Part shown: positions 16,880-24,649 of the stretch, piece by piece
How positions within the stretch are numbered: the first letter of the stretch is position 1
Layout of the letters: each line of letters opens with the position of its first letter
Source of the DNA: Pseudoalteromonas shioyasakiensis
GTDB lineage: Bacteria; Pseudomonadota; Gammaproteobacteria; Enterobacterales; Alteromonadaceae
Assembly (NCBI RefSeq): GCF_019134595.1
Contig: NZ_CP077770.1
Span: 1,818,001-1,882,000 of the forward strand
Direction of reading: 5' to 3'
Length of the DNA: 64,000 nt
Notes under the pieces: model-generated
Databases searched by the model: none
What the model saw: only the letters and a program-made list of their open reading frames with translations
Told to the model about the DNA's origin: nothing
Program-made: the position numbers and the translations under genes

Positions 16880-18922
16880 CTATTTATTTAATGTAATATT
16901 CAAAACTAAAATATCTGCTGTATCAGTTTGTTCTTTGAGTAAGATAGTATTACCGCTTATAGCAGTGATTTGACTACATAAATCCGGACAAAACTTTTCA
17001 AAATCAACACTTAAATTTTGAACACCTAGTTCATAATCGTAAAAATTCATTGTCCTTGAGTCGTTTTCTTTGTATTGAAAATAGAAGCCATTTTTAATTG
17101 GGTAAATGCTTGAAATAAAATGCGTATTATCAAATAGATTGATACCAGAAGCAGTCAGTACTTGGCCACTTGAAAAACTCAGTAATTCGTCGTTATGATT
17201 TAAAAAAATATCTTTATCTTTCAATTGCGTTTTTAATGACACTATTTCGTCAGTAGCTAAATCAAATTTAACTATCTCATCATTGTGAGTGTTCTTATCA
17301 GCAAACAAAATAGCATCTGACTGTTTATACCACCCAATTGGATACCCAATGATTCCATTTAACCATTCGATTGCGAACTGGTCTTCCTCTAGCTTAATAA
17401 GAAATGGTTTGTTATTTATACTGCTTGCGATACGTGTTCCAGAGGGGTCCCATATTGGTTTTGATAAAGCATATTCTTGCTCAGTGTTAACGAACAATAA
17501 TTGTTCTTCTTCAGTCTCAATATGTTTAATAAAAAGTTGTGGAAGTCCATTTTTCATTGACATGTAGGCAATGAGTTTTTCATCAGGTGAAAGTGCAGCT
17601 TCTTTATCAATGGTATTAGAGTTTACGATTTTTATAGGAGTAGAGAGTGAATCTAAAGCGCTAATCAAAATGTCTTGATCAGACTTAGCCTCAATAAAAT
17701 ACAGTTTGTTCTTAACGATTTGTGGATAAACCAAAAAGTTATAGCTTTTAAAATTCAAAGTCGTTAATTGGCCGTTTAATTCAAGTTGTTTCAACTCACT
17801 GCCATTACTCAATAACAAAGACTCACCATCGTTAAACCAAGTCATAAAGTGCCAGTTATGATCAATTTCACCGACTGATTCAAGGTTAAAACTCGATAAA
17901 TTTAATAGTTTAACCTCCGAGGTTGCATCTTCATTGAAGCCAATTATCGCTAATTGTTTCTGGTTAGGTGATAAAGCGAGCTTGTAGGGCTTAAAATCAT
18001 CACTTGGCTGAAGCATTTCGTAAGAATGGCCAGTAATCAAGTTATGTCGATATAGGCTTACATTACGGCTATGTTCGGAACTGTTTTGATTTGCTAAATA
18101 GAAAAGGTTTTCTTGCTCATCTATAAAAAACAAGCTGTTCCAAGTTATATCTGTACGAGAAAAGAGTTTTTCTTCGCTGATTACGTTCGCTTCTGTATCT
18201 AATTGCAGTCGATTGAATGAAATACTCCCTTCATCTTGAAACGAATATACAAGCGTATTTGCATCTGTATCCCATGCAAGGTAGGTGAACGCTTTTAAGT
18301 CTGTACTTAATTCTTTATATGAATTTAATTGTAAATCTTTGATTAAAAGCCTTCGCTTATTAGGACGATTGGTATTTTGTATGTAAGCCATAAAACGCCC
18401 ACCAGGACTAACTTGTAGGTAACGCTCTTTTTCATTGCTTGCAGTAATAGGCTTAAGATCTTCTAAAGAAATCTGTTTATCTTCGTTAAGGAAATTGAAA
18501 AGGAAGATAATGATAAACAAAGCAGGGATAATTAAGAGTGCTAGTTTTGTATTTTTTATCTGATGTATTTTTGTTAATGGAGTGCTCGTTTTTTCATCAG
18601 GAAAACGTATTTCAGCCTCGAGACTATAGCCCCGTTTTGGGTGTGTTTTTATAATGCGCTTTTCTTCATCTGATAACGCTTGTCTTAACAAAGCAATATT
18701 TCTGCGAACTGAATTAGGGCTGTAAATAGCTTGTGGCCAAACATTAGCAAAAAGCATTTCGGCAGATAACACTTGATATGGTTTTTGCGAAAATACTTCA
18801 AGAAGTGCCATCACCTTAGGCTCTAAAACAACAACTTTACCATCTGTTTGAATTTCGCCAGTCTCAAAATTAACTAAAGAGTCATTAAGGAAAAATTGTT
18901 TTGATAATTTACTTGTACTCAA
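16880..18922 (-). CDS. ToxR/CadC-like membrane transcription regulator with propeller-like C-terminal part
   Basis: A 680-aa protein. An OmpR-type winged helix at about residues 10-105 (LEPKVMALLEVF, SVRRNIALLRQAL, IIKTHPKRGYSLE) precedes a charged linker and a single transmembrane segment at 127-145. A long periplasmic part of about 530 residues follows, with repeats resembling the TolB/WD40-like blades of DPP-type propellers (VSPGGRFMAYIQ, LSPNQKQLAIIG, LSPDEKLIAYMS, WDPSGTRIASS). The layout is that of one-component membrane sensors that bind DNA directly. The divergent neighbour at 19081 shares its 158-bp promoter region and is the likeliest target; the TPR-like genes nearby are also candidates. 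Ligand unknown. Confidence 0.85.
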   Translation of the reverse strand: MSTSKLSKQFFLNDSLVNFETGEIQTDGKVVVLEPKVMALLEVFSQKPYQVLSAEMLFANVWPQAIYSPNSVRRNIALLRQALSDEEKRIIKTHPKRGYSLEAEIRFPDEKTSTPLTKIHQIKNTKLALLIIPALFIIIFLFNFLNEDKQISLEDLKPITASNEKERYLQVSPGGRFMAYIQNTNRPNKRRLLIKDLQLNSYKELSTDLKAFTYLAWDTDANTLVYSFQDEGSISFNRLQLDTEANVISEEKLFSRTDITWNSLFFIDEQENLFYLANQNSSEHSRNVSLYRHNLITGHSYEMLQPSDDFKPYKLALSPNQKQLAIIGFNEDATSEVKLLNLSSFNLESVGEIDHNWHFMTWFNDGESLLLSNGSELKQLELNGQLTTLNFKSYNFLVYPQIVKNKLYFIEAKSDQDILISALDSLSTPIKIVNSNTIDKEAALSPDEKLIAYMSMKNGLPQLFIKHIETEEEQLLFVNTEQEYALSKPIWDPSGTRIASSINNKPFLIKLEEDQFAIEWLNGIIGYPIGWYKQSDAILFADKNTHNDEIVKFDLATDEIVSLKTQLKDKDIFLNHNDELLSFSSGQVLTASGINLFDNTHFISSIYPIKNGFYFQYKENDSRTMNFYDYELGVQNLSVDFEKFCPDLCSQITAISGNTILLKEQTDTADILVLNITLNK

Positions 18923-19080
18923 GTTGTTAGTTATCCATTTGTTATTATTAGTTATTTTCAGCTTAATGTTTTCTTAAGCTTTTCTTAATCACTACTTCAT
19001 CGCTTTTTGTTATTCGCAAAAGTAAAAGTATCGAAAGGCCAAGCGCCATATTATTCAATAAACAATAAAAGGAATGTAAA

Positions 19081-20520
19081 GTGAAGCGATATTTACTAAT
19101 GCTCATATTTTTTATGTGTTTTATTAGCCATAAAGCACATGCAATGAAAGAGGTAGACTATAACAAATTGGCAAGTCAATTTATTACGGTTTTAAACACT
19201 AAAGATTTAGATGAGATCGAAAAATTTGTAGTAAAGAACTTCTCGCCAAATTCTCTTGCACGCTGGGAGGGTAAAGGTAAAGACCGTTATGTTGGGTATT
19301 CGATGAATGTTGCACTTTTTCATGGAGAGTTGAGTGTTATTTCTACAGAACTTGATACGTCAACTAATCGCATCCGTCATATCAGTAAAGTTTATTCAAA
19401 GAATACAGATATGCAGCATCAAGTAGTGTTATTTTTTAATGATGACCAATTACAAGCAATAACAGGGTGGTCTATTGAAGAAACTCCACAAAACCAAGGT
19501 TCAAAAGGCTCTTTAACTGAGTCACAATTTATTGAAGAGATCAAAATCTATACTGATAAACTGGCGCGAAGAGGTAGTTTCTCTGGCACGGTATTACTTG
19601 CTAAAAATAATGACATTTTGTTTAGCGCTGCATATGGCTTTGCCTCACGTCGCTATGATGTGAAAAATAACTTAGAAACGAAGTTTCAAATTGGCTCAAT
19701 GAACAAAATGTTTACTAGCGTCGCTATCTTACAGCTAATAGAAGCTGGCAAAGTATCGCTTGATGATCCGCTCACTAAATTTATTGATAAAAGCATTTTA
19801 GGGAAAGGTAATTTTAGCAAAATTAAGATTCGACACTTATTAAGCCATACATCAGGGATTGGTAATATTTCTGGCTATGACGAGATACAAAATAAGGTGC
19901 GCTCTCTTAAAGATATCCAACATTTATACAGTTCAATTGACGCTACATTTGAACCCGGAACTGAATGGCGTTACAGCAATACGGGTATGGTTCTACTTGG
20001 TCAGGTGATTGAGAATGTAACTGGTGAAAATTACTATGATTACATTAATGAAAATGTATATAAAAAAGCTAACATGCAACAAAGCGGAAGTTATGACTTA
20101 GATGTGCCTGTCAAAAATACTGCCCGTAATTATTGGTTTTCTGTCGAAACTGGTCAAGTAACTGAAAATTTGATGTTTCAATCGGTAAAAGGGGGACCTG
20201 CAGGGGGAGGTTATTCAACGGTTGGCGATTTACACAAATTCGCCATAGCAATGCAAAATGCTCAACTAGTAAGTCGTGAACTCTCCAATAAAGCCTTATC
20301 AGCAAAACCTGAGCTAAATGCACCAAACTGGGGATATGGTTTCTCTGTGAGAAGTTCAGCAGGGAATACAACTGTTGGTCATAATGGGTCCCATTTAGGC
20401 ATGACAGCAAGGTTAAATATGTATCAAGAAAAAGGCTATATTTTAGTTGTTTTGGGTAATTTTCAATCATCAGCATGGCCTGTTGTGGCAAAAGTAGATC
20501 AACTCATAAAGCGTTTGTAA
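19081..20520 (+). CDS. Exported serine hydrolase (class C beta-lactamase-like) with N-terminal accessory domain
   Basis: A 479-aa protein with a signal peptide (1-21). Residues about 25-135 form an extra domain resembling NTF2/SnoaL-like folds found before such hydrolases. Residues about 150-479 are the beta-lactamase/transpeptidase-like fold: S206-M-N-K209 (SxxK), Y298-S-N300 (YxN) and HNGSHLGM as the third motif (HxG in place of KTG). GTG is the start codon, with Shine-Dalgarno aagga. Family members include D-aminopeptidases, esterases and carboxypeptidases; HxG is typical of the esterase or peptidase types rather than true beta-lactamases. It is transcribed away from the membrane regulator at 16880-18922. 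Confidence 0.88.
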   Translation: MKRYLLMLIFFMCFISHKAHAMKEVDYNKLASQFITVLNTKDLDEIEKFVVKNFSPNSLARWEGKGKDRYVGYSMNVALFHGELSVISTELDTSTNRIRHISKVYSKNTDMQHQVVLFFNDDQLQAITGWSIEETPQNQGSKGSLTESQFIEEIKIYTDKLARRGSFSGTVLLAKNNDILFSAAYGFASRRYDVKNNLETKFQIGSMNKMFTSVAILQLIEAGKVSLDDPLTKFIDKSILGKGNFSKIKIRHLLSHTSGIGNISGYDEIQNKVRSLKDIQHLYSSIDATFEPGTEWRYSNTGMVLLGQVIENVTGENYYDYINENVYKKANMQQSGSYDLDVPVKNTARNYWFSVETGQVTENLMFQSVKGGPAGGGYSTVGDLHKFAIAMQNAQLVSRELSNKALSAKPELNAPNWGYGFSVRSSAGNTTVGHNGSHLGMTARLNMYQEKGYILVVLGNFQSSAWPVVAKVDQLIKRL

Positions 20521-20535
20521 AAATTCATTAAAAAT

Positions 20536-20555
20536 AGGGGCGTATTAAAGCCCCT
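20536..20555 (+). terminator. Hairpin after the serine hydrolase gene
   Basis: Stem aggggc / gcccct with an 8-nt loop, 16 bases after the stop, inside an AT-rich context. The U tract is short, so this is a moderate call. Confidence 0.5.
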
Positions 20556-20746
20556 TATAAACAACCTGCAAATCTATTATTGATAAATTTAATAGCAATG
20601 TAATGGTCTTACGTGTGGTAGTGTTTGTGTCAGTAGGCTATATCCTGTTAAAAAAGCGTTTTAATTATATATGTAGCAATCGGTTAGTAACTTTGTTAAA
20701 ACTAAACCTCTTGAATAACAGGTGTTAACATCATAAAGGAATACTG

Positions 20747-21181
20747 GTGCAAGGATATAGAATTAGCACAGATAAAACTGATCTCGATTTTGAGGTAATT
20801 TACGGGTTTATTTCAAAAAGCTACTGGGCGTCCGGAATACCAAGGCAGACGCTAGAAATGGCCATTTCAAACTCTTTTTGTTTTGGAGTCTATGACAGCC
20901 AAGATTCTCAAGTAGGTTTTGCCCGCCTTATAACAGATAAAGCAACATTTGCTTATCTTTCCGATGTATTCATAGTAGAAAGCCATCGAGGTAAAGGTTT
21001 GAGCAAGTGGCTTGTTGAGAGCATAGTATCTCACCCCGAGCTTCAAGGCTTGAGACGTATGGTATTGGCAACAAAAGATGCGCATGGTTTGTACGCGCAA
21101 TATAGTTTTCAACCAATTGAAAATCCAGAGATGTTTATGCAAATTTGGAATCCAAATGTTTACCATGAGCTAGAGAAATAA
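20747..21181 (+). CDS. GNAT-family N-acetyltransferase
   Basis: A 144-aa acyl-CoA-dependent acetyltransferase of the GNAT fold. The acetyl-CoA pyrophosphate loop is visible as VESHRGKGLSKWLVE (R-x-x-G-x-G-type), after the beta4 strand FAYLSDVFIV. A C-terminal LYAQYSFQPIENPEMFMQI is typical of small cytoplasmic GNATs close to YjaB/ElaA-like proteins. The start is GTG with Shine-Dalgarno aaagga six bases upstream; no ATG fits. The substrate is not deducible. It probably forms one transcript with the next gene 18 bases downstream. Confidence 0.9.
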   Translation: MQGYRISTDKTDLDFEVIYGFISKSYWASGIPRQTLEMAISNSFCFGVYDSQDSQVGFARLITDKATFAYLSDVFIVESHRGKGLSKWLVESIVSHPELQGLRRMVLATKDAHGLYAQYSFQPIENPEMFMQIWNPNVYHELEK

Positions 21182-21199
21182 CAACAATTTAAAGGTTAC

Positions 21200-21814
21200 A
21201 TGGAACCAACTACTTTTATTTTGTGGCGAACTTTGCGTTTGATTGCAGTGTTATCTTATACAGGCATTAGCAAATTTAAGGACAGAATTATCAAAACAGG
21301 ACTCTTATCAATCGGGTTTTTAATTATATCAAATGTAAGCTTTGCTGACTGTAAAGTTGAGCTTGAAGAAAGGTTAAAAGACGATTTGAACCTCACATAC
21401 CAACAATTTGATCAGACATACGATGCTGGGTTTAGATTGTTAGAAAAATCAGGTTGCCATGCTGAAGCCGCAATTCTGATAAAACGTTTTATCTCTCATA
21501 ATAATTCAAAAGAAAGCTCGTTAACGTGGCATTTAGCTCAAATGGAAGGGCTAGCGGGTGATTATCAACAAGCTGTTTTTCACGCAAAAAAAGTATTGGA
21601 TCCCGATGAAGAGGTAAGTGGTTCAAAAATGTATTGGAATGACTTTGTGTTAGGAAACATCGCTTTTTGGAATAAAGATAAAGCAAAACTAAAACAACAC
21701 ATAGCTAACATTGAAAAGGGACAAAGTTTTAAACCTAACCAGATAAACCTGAACTACCTGAATCAGTTACTCAAACATTTTGATTTAAGTTACAAACAGG
21801 CATTGTCTATGTAG
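21200..21814 (+). CDS. Hypothetical protein with internal signal-like segment and TPR-like helices
   Basis: A 204-aa protein I do not recognise. The first 31 residues (basic, with a weak hydrophobic stretch LRLIAVLSYTGI) precede what looks like a complete signal peptide (KTGLLSIGFLIISNVSFA) with cleavage near residue 49. The mature part is helical and its spacing (WHLAQMEGLAGDYQQAVFHAKK, NDFVLGNIAFWNKDKAK) resembles tetratricopeptide repeats. Shine-Dalgarno aaagg supports the ATG used. The unusually long region before the signal-like segment may mean an internal start is used, or that the 5' end was joined from elsewhere. Confidence 0.6.
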   Translation: MEPTTFILWRTLRLIAVLSYTGISKFKDRIIKTGLLSIGFLIISNVSFADCKVELEERLKDDLNLTYQQFDQTYDAGFRLLEKSGCHAEAAILIKRFISHNNSKESSLTWHLAQMEGLAGDYQQAVFHAKKVLDPDEEVSGSKMYWNDFVLGNIAFWNKDKAKLKQHIANIEKGQSFKPNQINLNYLNQLLKHFDLSYKQALSM

Positions 21815-21889
21815 CCAACTTTTTAAACATGAATTACCGAATCTTCAACATATCCGACTTTAACCTTACAAATATTTCTAACTATAATT

Positions 21890-22807
21890 ATGCAAAAATT
21901 ATCTAAAGTTCTTTTACTCTCCAGTCTCATATCTGGAGTGCTTTCATTTAAGACGCTTGCTAACAACCAGTCAGCTGATTTCGAAGTCATTAATCTCGCT
22001 GATGATTTTTATACTTTATATCAATCAAGCAAGACGTTGACCTCAGAAAAGAGAGCAGAGCAGTTCTCTCAACATTTCACCTCTCAATTTGCGCCTTTTT
22101 ATAGCGATAAAAGCTTTGTTAATGCTATTGAGGGCTTCAGCTCAATTGAAGTGGGGTATTTATCAAAAAATAAGCGTTTATCTAAAGATTTAAATAGCAG
22201 TATGGAATCATTTATTGCTACTTTCCCTGAATTTAAATCTGAAACACCTATTTATATACTGCACTCGCTAGGAAGGTTCAATGGGGCAACGCGAGAATTA
22301 AATGGTAAGTCTTACTTAATGTTTGGCGTAGATCTTATGGCTAAGTATCATACATGGCAGAACGATACGCCATTTTTTCATCACGAGTTATTTCATGTTT
22401 ACCACGAAAAATTATTTCAATGTAAGGATGAGCTATGGTGCTCTATTTGGACTGAGGGATTAGCAACTTACGTTTCACATAAATTAACTCCGTCAGCCAG
22501 TGATGATGAATTGATGCTAAACATACCGAGCAATCTGGTGAAAAAGATTCGCTCAAGACAGCTCGATTCTCTCGTTGACCTCAAGAAAAAGTTTTATTCA
22601 AAAAAACCTGAAACATATTCTTCATTTTTCAACTTCGCAAAGGATGAGACAAAGCTTCCATATCGAAGAGGTTATTACCTAGGTTATATTTTAGCTAAAG
22701 AAATTGGCAAAAATTACAGTTTAGAGCAATTGGCTAAAATGGATAAAAAGACAGTAGAGAGCTTATTACTAAAAGAGCTTGATTCATTAATAAAAGCGGA
22801 AGACTAA
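21890..22807 (+). CDS. Exported gluzincin-like metallopeptidase candidate
   Basis: A 305-aa protein with a signal peptide (about 1-24, cleavage after TLA). I do not recognise the family by name, but it has the zinc metallopeptidase pattern: H165-E166-L-F-H169 in HHELFHVYHE, and E189 in WTEGLATY exactly 20 residues after the second histidine, as in thermolysin-type gluzincins. Y194 could help catalysis. Two cysteines (CKDELWC) may form a disulfide beside the active site. The Shine-Dalgarno before the ATG is poor. It is likely exported and may cut protein or peptidoglycan peptides; the function is inferred from motifs only. It ends at a bidirectional terminator shared with paralogue 3. Confidence 0.7.
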   Translation: MQKLSKVLLLSSLISGVLSFKTLANNQSADFEVINLADDFYTLYQSSKTLTSEKRAEQFSQHFTSQFAPFYSDKSFVNAIEGFSSIEVGYLSKNKRLSKDLNSSMESFIATFPEFKSETPIYILHSLGRFNGATRELNGKSYLMFGVDLMAKYHTWQNDTPFFHHELFHVYHEKLFQCKDELWCSIWTEGLATYVSHKLTPSASDDELMLNIPSNLVKKIRSRQLDSLVDLKKKFYSKKPETYSSFFNFAKDETKLPYRRGYYLGYILAKEIGKNYSLEQLAKMDKKTVESLLLKELDSLIKAED

Positions 22808-22830
22808 AAAACGAAACACATAAACGACAA

Positions 22831-22850
22831 AACCCAGCCGAAGCTGGGTT
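22831..22850. terminator. Bidirectional intrinsic terminator
   Basis: Stem aacccagc / gctgggtt around a 4-nt loop, which is a TTCG-type tetraloop on the minus strand, with short T runs on both sides. It lies between the convergent metallopeptidase gene and TPR-like paralogue 3. Confidence 0.85.
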
Positions 22851-22876
22851 TTGAGACAACACAATTCTGTGAGAAC

Positions 22877-23299
22877 TTATAATGCTAAGTTCTTTTTCGC
22901 ACGAGTTAAGTTGTGCTCAACTAACTCGTTACCAGAAATTTGTACTGCTTCGTAAAAGTCAGACAAAGCTGCGGTGTCGTTTTCAGACATGATGCGTGCA
23001 ACACCACGGTTACTTAACGTAAATGACGTTAGTTCGCGACGTTTATAGCTAGGTACTTTACTCGTACTTAGTAAGCTAATTGCTTTTGAGCATAGTGTTT
23101 CAGCTTCAGAGAATTTTTTCTCTTTAACACTCAAAGCACAGTCATTAAATGCTTGTTCGTATTGACGGTTCTGGGCAACATCAGCAGTGATAGATTGGTC
23201 AATTACCATCAACTTGTAGTCACTCTGATCAGCCACTGCCATAGCTGAACAAGTTAATAAAGAGCTAAGTGCAACGCGTTTCATAAGTGTACTAAACAT
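22877..23299 (-). CDS. Small exported TPR-like protein, paralogue 3 of 3
   Basis: The closest sister of the product at 16179-16598, sharing most residues. The start is taken at MFSTLMKRVAL (140 aa) because the Shine-Dalgarno gaggaaaag lies just before it; an upstream in-frame ATG ten codons earlier would place that site inside the coding region. The signal peptide ends near AMA-VADQ. Two central cysteines are kept, and the C-terminal TPR-like part is almost identical (RRELTSF, LSNRGVARIMSENDTAALS). It lies 6.3 kb from its sister, with unrelated genes between. Function unknown. Confidence 0.77.
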   Translation of the reverse strand: MFSTLMKRVALSSLLTCSAMAVADQSDYKLMVIDQSITADVAQNRQYEQAFNDCALSVKEKKFSEAETLCSKAISLLSTSKVPSYKRRELTSFTLSNRGVARIMSENDTAALSDFYEAVQISGNELVEHNLTRAKKNLAL

Positions 23300-23368
23300 A
23301 ATCTTTTCCTCTATTTGAATCGGTATCAATCGCCGACAAATGAACTTTAATTGAACAGCGCAAATTCA

Positions 23369-23403
23369 ACAAACGATAAAAAATGACCTAATAGATGAAG
23401 AAA
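23369..23403 (-). promoter_or_regulatory. Conserved upstream element, copy 3
   Basis: TTTCTTCA, 18 bases, ATCGTTTGT on the minus strand, 70 bases upstream of the start at 23299. Block sequence, spacing and distance to the start match copies 1 and 2. The tandem repeat begins 43 bases further upstream. Confidence 0.7.
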
Positions 23404-23445
23404 TTTAACCTATAGACTTTAGTCTAATGTAGTGAATTAGTTTTA

Positions 23446-23522
23446 AGCCGTCAGCCGTCAGCCGTCAGCCGTCAGCCGTCAGCCGTCAGCCGTCAGCCGT
23501 CAGCCGTCAGCCGTCAGCCGTC
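23446..23522. repeat. Heptanucleotide tandem repeat, 11 copies of AGCCGTC
   Basis: Eleven exact head-to-tail copies of the 7-base unit AGCCGTC, followed by a partial unit. It is GC-rich against its AT-rich surroundings. Perfect identity between units suggests recent slippage expansion, so copy number probably varies between strains. It is intergenic, upstream of both flanking divergent genes. Confidence 0.97.
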
Positions 23523-23703
23523 AGATCTGTGATCTGAACCCGATAAAGTAGACTCGGGGTTTAAATACCTACATCTTACGATAAAGAACAATAAAGAATC
23601 AGAGTACGCAAAACAAACAAATTGTTGTTAATTAAAAATAAAATAGGTACTTTAAGGTGGTATATAGTTGTTGAATTAATTTATTCAGAATAAGCGTATA
23701 ACC

Positions 23704-24156
23704 ATGAAACTGATATTTACGTTGTTACTTTTAGGGCCTGTTATTGCCATTGCTGCAGAAGATAAAGTCGCTGTTTATCTTAATTTTGAGCGGGCTTATT
23801 TGAGCAATGATGTATCTTTGTTCGTGCCGTTATTAAATAAAAACTATACGATTAGACAAACATTGCATATTCCAGGCATAGGGTCAGATACTGTACCTGT
23901 TACTAAAGCTCAGTTACTTGAAGGCATGAAGCAAAACCCAAAGCCTAGTTCATTGCCGCGCTCAAAAGCTGAATCAGTCAAAATAGAAACAATTTCATCA
24001 ACTCAATTCTGTGCACGTTCACAAACTTTAGATCAAGTCGTAGTAGCAGGTAAAAACTACGAAGAGAAGGAACTGCGTAAAGCCTGTTTTAAACATGAAA
24101 ACAATCGCTATGAAGCCATATCGCATACTATTGATGTGTATTACCGAGAGCTTTGA
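23704..24156 (+). CDS. Hypothetical exported protein
   Basis: A 150-aa protein with a signal peptide (about 1-18, cleavage after AIA). The mature part (AVYLNFERAYLSNDVSLFVPLLNKNY ... continuing to a C-terminal HTIDVYYREL) has the size and alternation of an NTF2-like cone fold, but no catalytic residues can be assigned. Two cysteines (FCARSQ and KACFKH) could pair. The Shine-Dalgarno is weak. It lies downstream of the heptamer repeat and may form a transcript with the next small exported protein 98 bases away. Not recognised as a named family. Confidence 0.6.
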   Translation: MKLIFTLLLLGPVIAIAAEDKVAVYLNFERAYLSNDVSLFVPLLNKNYTIRQTLHIPGIGSDTVPVTKAQLLEGMKQNPKPSSLPRSKAESVKIETISSTQFCARSQTLDQVVVAGKNYEEKELRKACFKHENNRYEAISHTIDVYYREL

Positions 24157-24254
24157 TAGGCATAGTTAACATTCAGAAATTTCCGTGTATCAAATAAACT
24201 TAGTAACTGATATTAATTACGGATAAACCCTATAAGTGAGATAAGGACATAATT

Positions 24255-24602
24255 ATGAACAAACAATTAGGTTTAATAGCTGGGGCATTGCTTGCATCAA
24301 CAAGTTGTTTCGCAGCTGATAGCTTTCAAGTTGAAACATCTGTTTATAAAGCGAATGAGCTACTAGCATCGCCAGTAATGCTGGTGGAAGAAAAACAACC
24401 TGCGAGCATCTCTATAGGTGAGGGGTTTAGTTATGAAGTTAAAGTTACACCACAACAAAATAATACGGCAGCTGTAGAAACATCAATCACACTCGCTGGC
24501 AGCTATTTTACACCTTCTTTTGTTGTGGAATATGGTAAACAGGCGTCTTTTGAAATTGGTGAAAACAAAGTGAGTATCTTAGTAACAAAGTCTAAAAGCT
24601 AA
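24255..24602 (+). CDS. Small hypothetical exported protein
   Basis: A 115-aa protein with a clear signal peptide (1-20, cleavage after CFA). The mature 95 residues are predicted mostly beta strand (FQVETSVYKANELLAS, SISIGEGFSYEVKVTPQ, AAVETSITLAGSYF). The pattern resembles small beta-sandwich periplasmic proteins, but I cannot name a family. Shine-Dalgarno aagga is well placed before the ATG. It is followed by a hairpin shared with the convergent LysR gene. Confidence 0.6.
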   Translation: MNKQLGLIAGALLASTSCFAADSFQVETSVYKANELLASPVMLVEEKQPASISIGEGFSYEVKVTPQQNNTAAVETSITLAGSYFTPSFVVEYGKQASFEIGENKVSILVTKSKS

Positions 24603-24614
24603 ATTTTCAATAAA

Positions 24615-24639
24615 TGACCCTCATTGAAGTTGAGGGTCA
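24615..24639. terminator. Hairpin between convergent genes
   Basis: Perfect 9-bp stem tgaccctca / tgagggtca with a 7-nt loop, between the small exported protein gene and the LysR gene. No long T tract, so termination is likely rather than certain. Confidence 0.65.
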
Positions 24640-24649
24640 CTATGATCTA

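Larger units (their letters stand above)
23330..23703. other. Intergenic region with conserved element and tandem repeat
   Basis: A 374-bp gap between divergent genes. It holds the leader and conserved upstream element of paralogue 3 (23369-23403), the heptanucleotide tandem repeat (23446-23522), a short AT-rich stretch, and the upstream region of the gene at 23704. No gene was found in it. Confidence 0.7.

Noticed and set aside
23446..23522. Possible CRISPR array
   Set aside because: The 7-base units are contiguous without spacers and there are no cas genes, so this is a simple tandem repeat.
23525..23563. Imperfect aacccga/tcggggtt stem after the heptamer repeat
   Set aside because: The pairing is short and mismatched, and no gene ends there.
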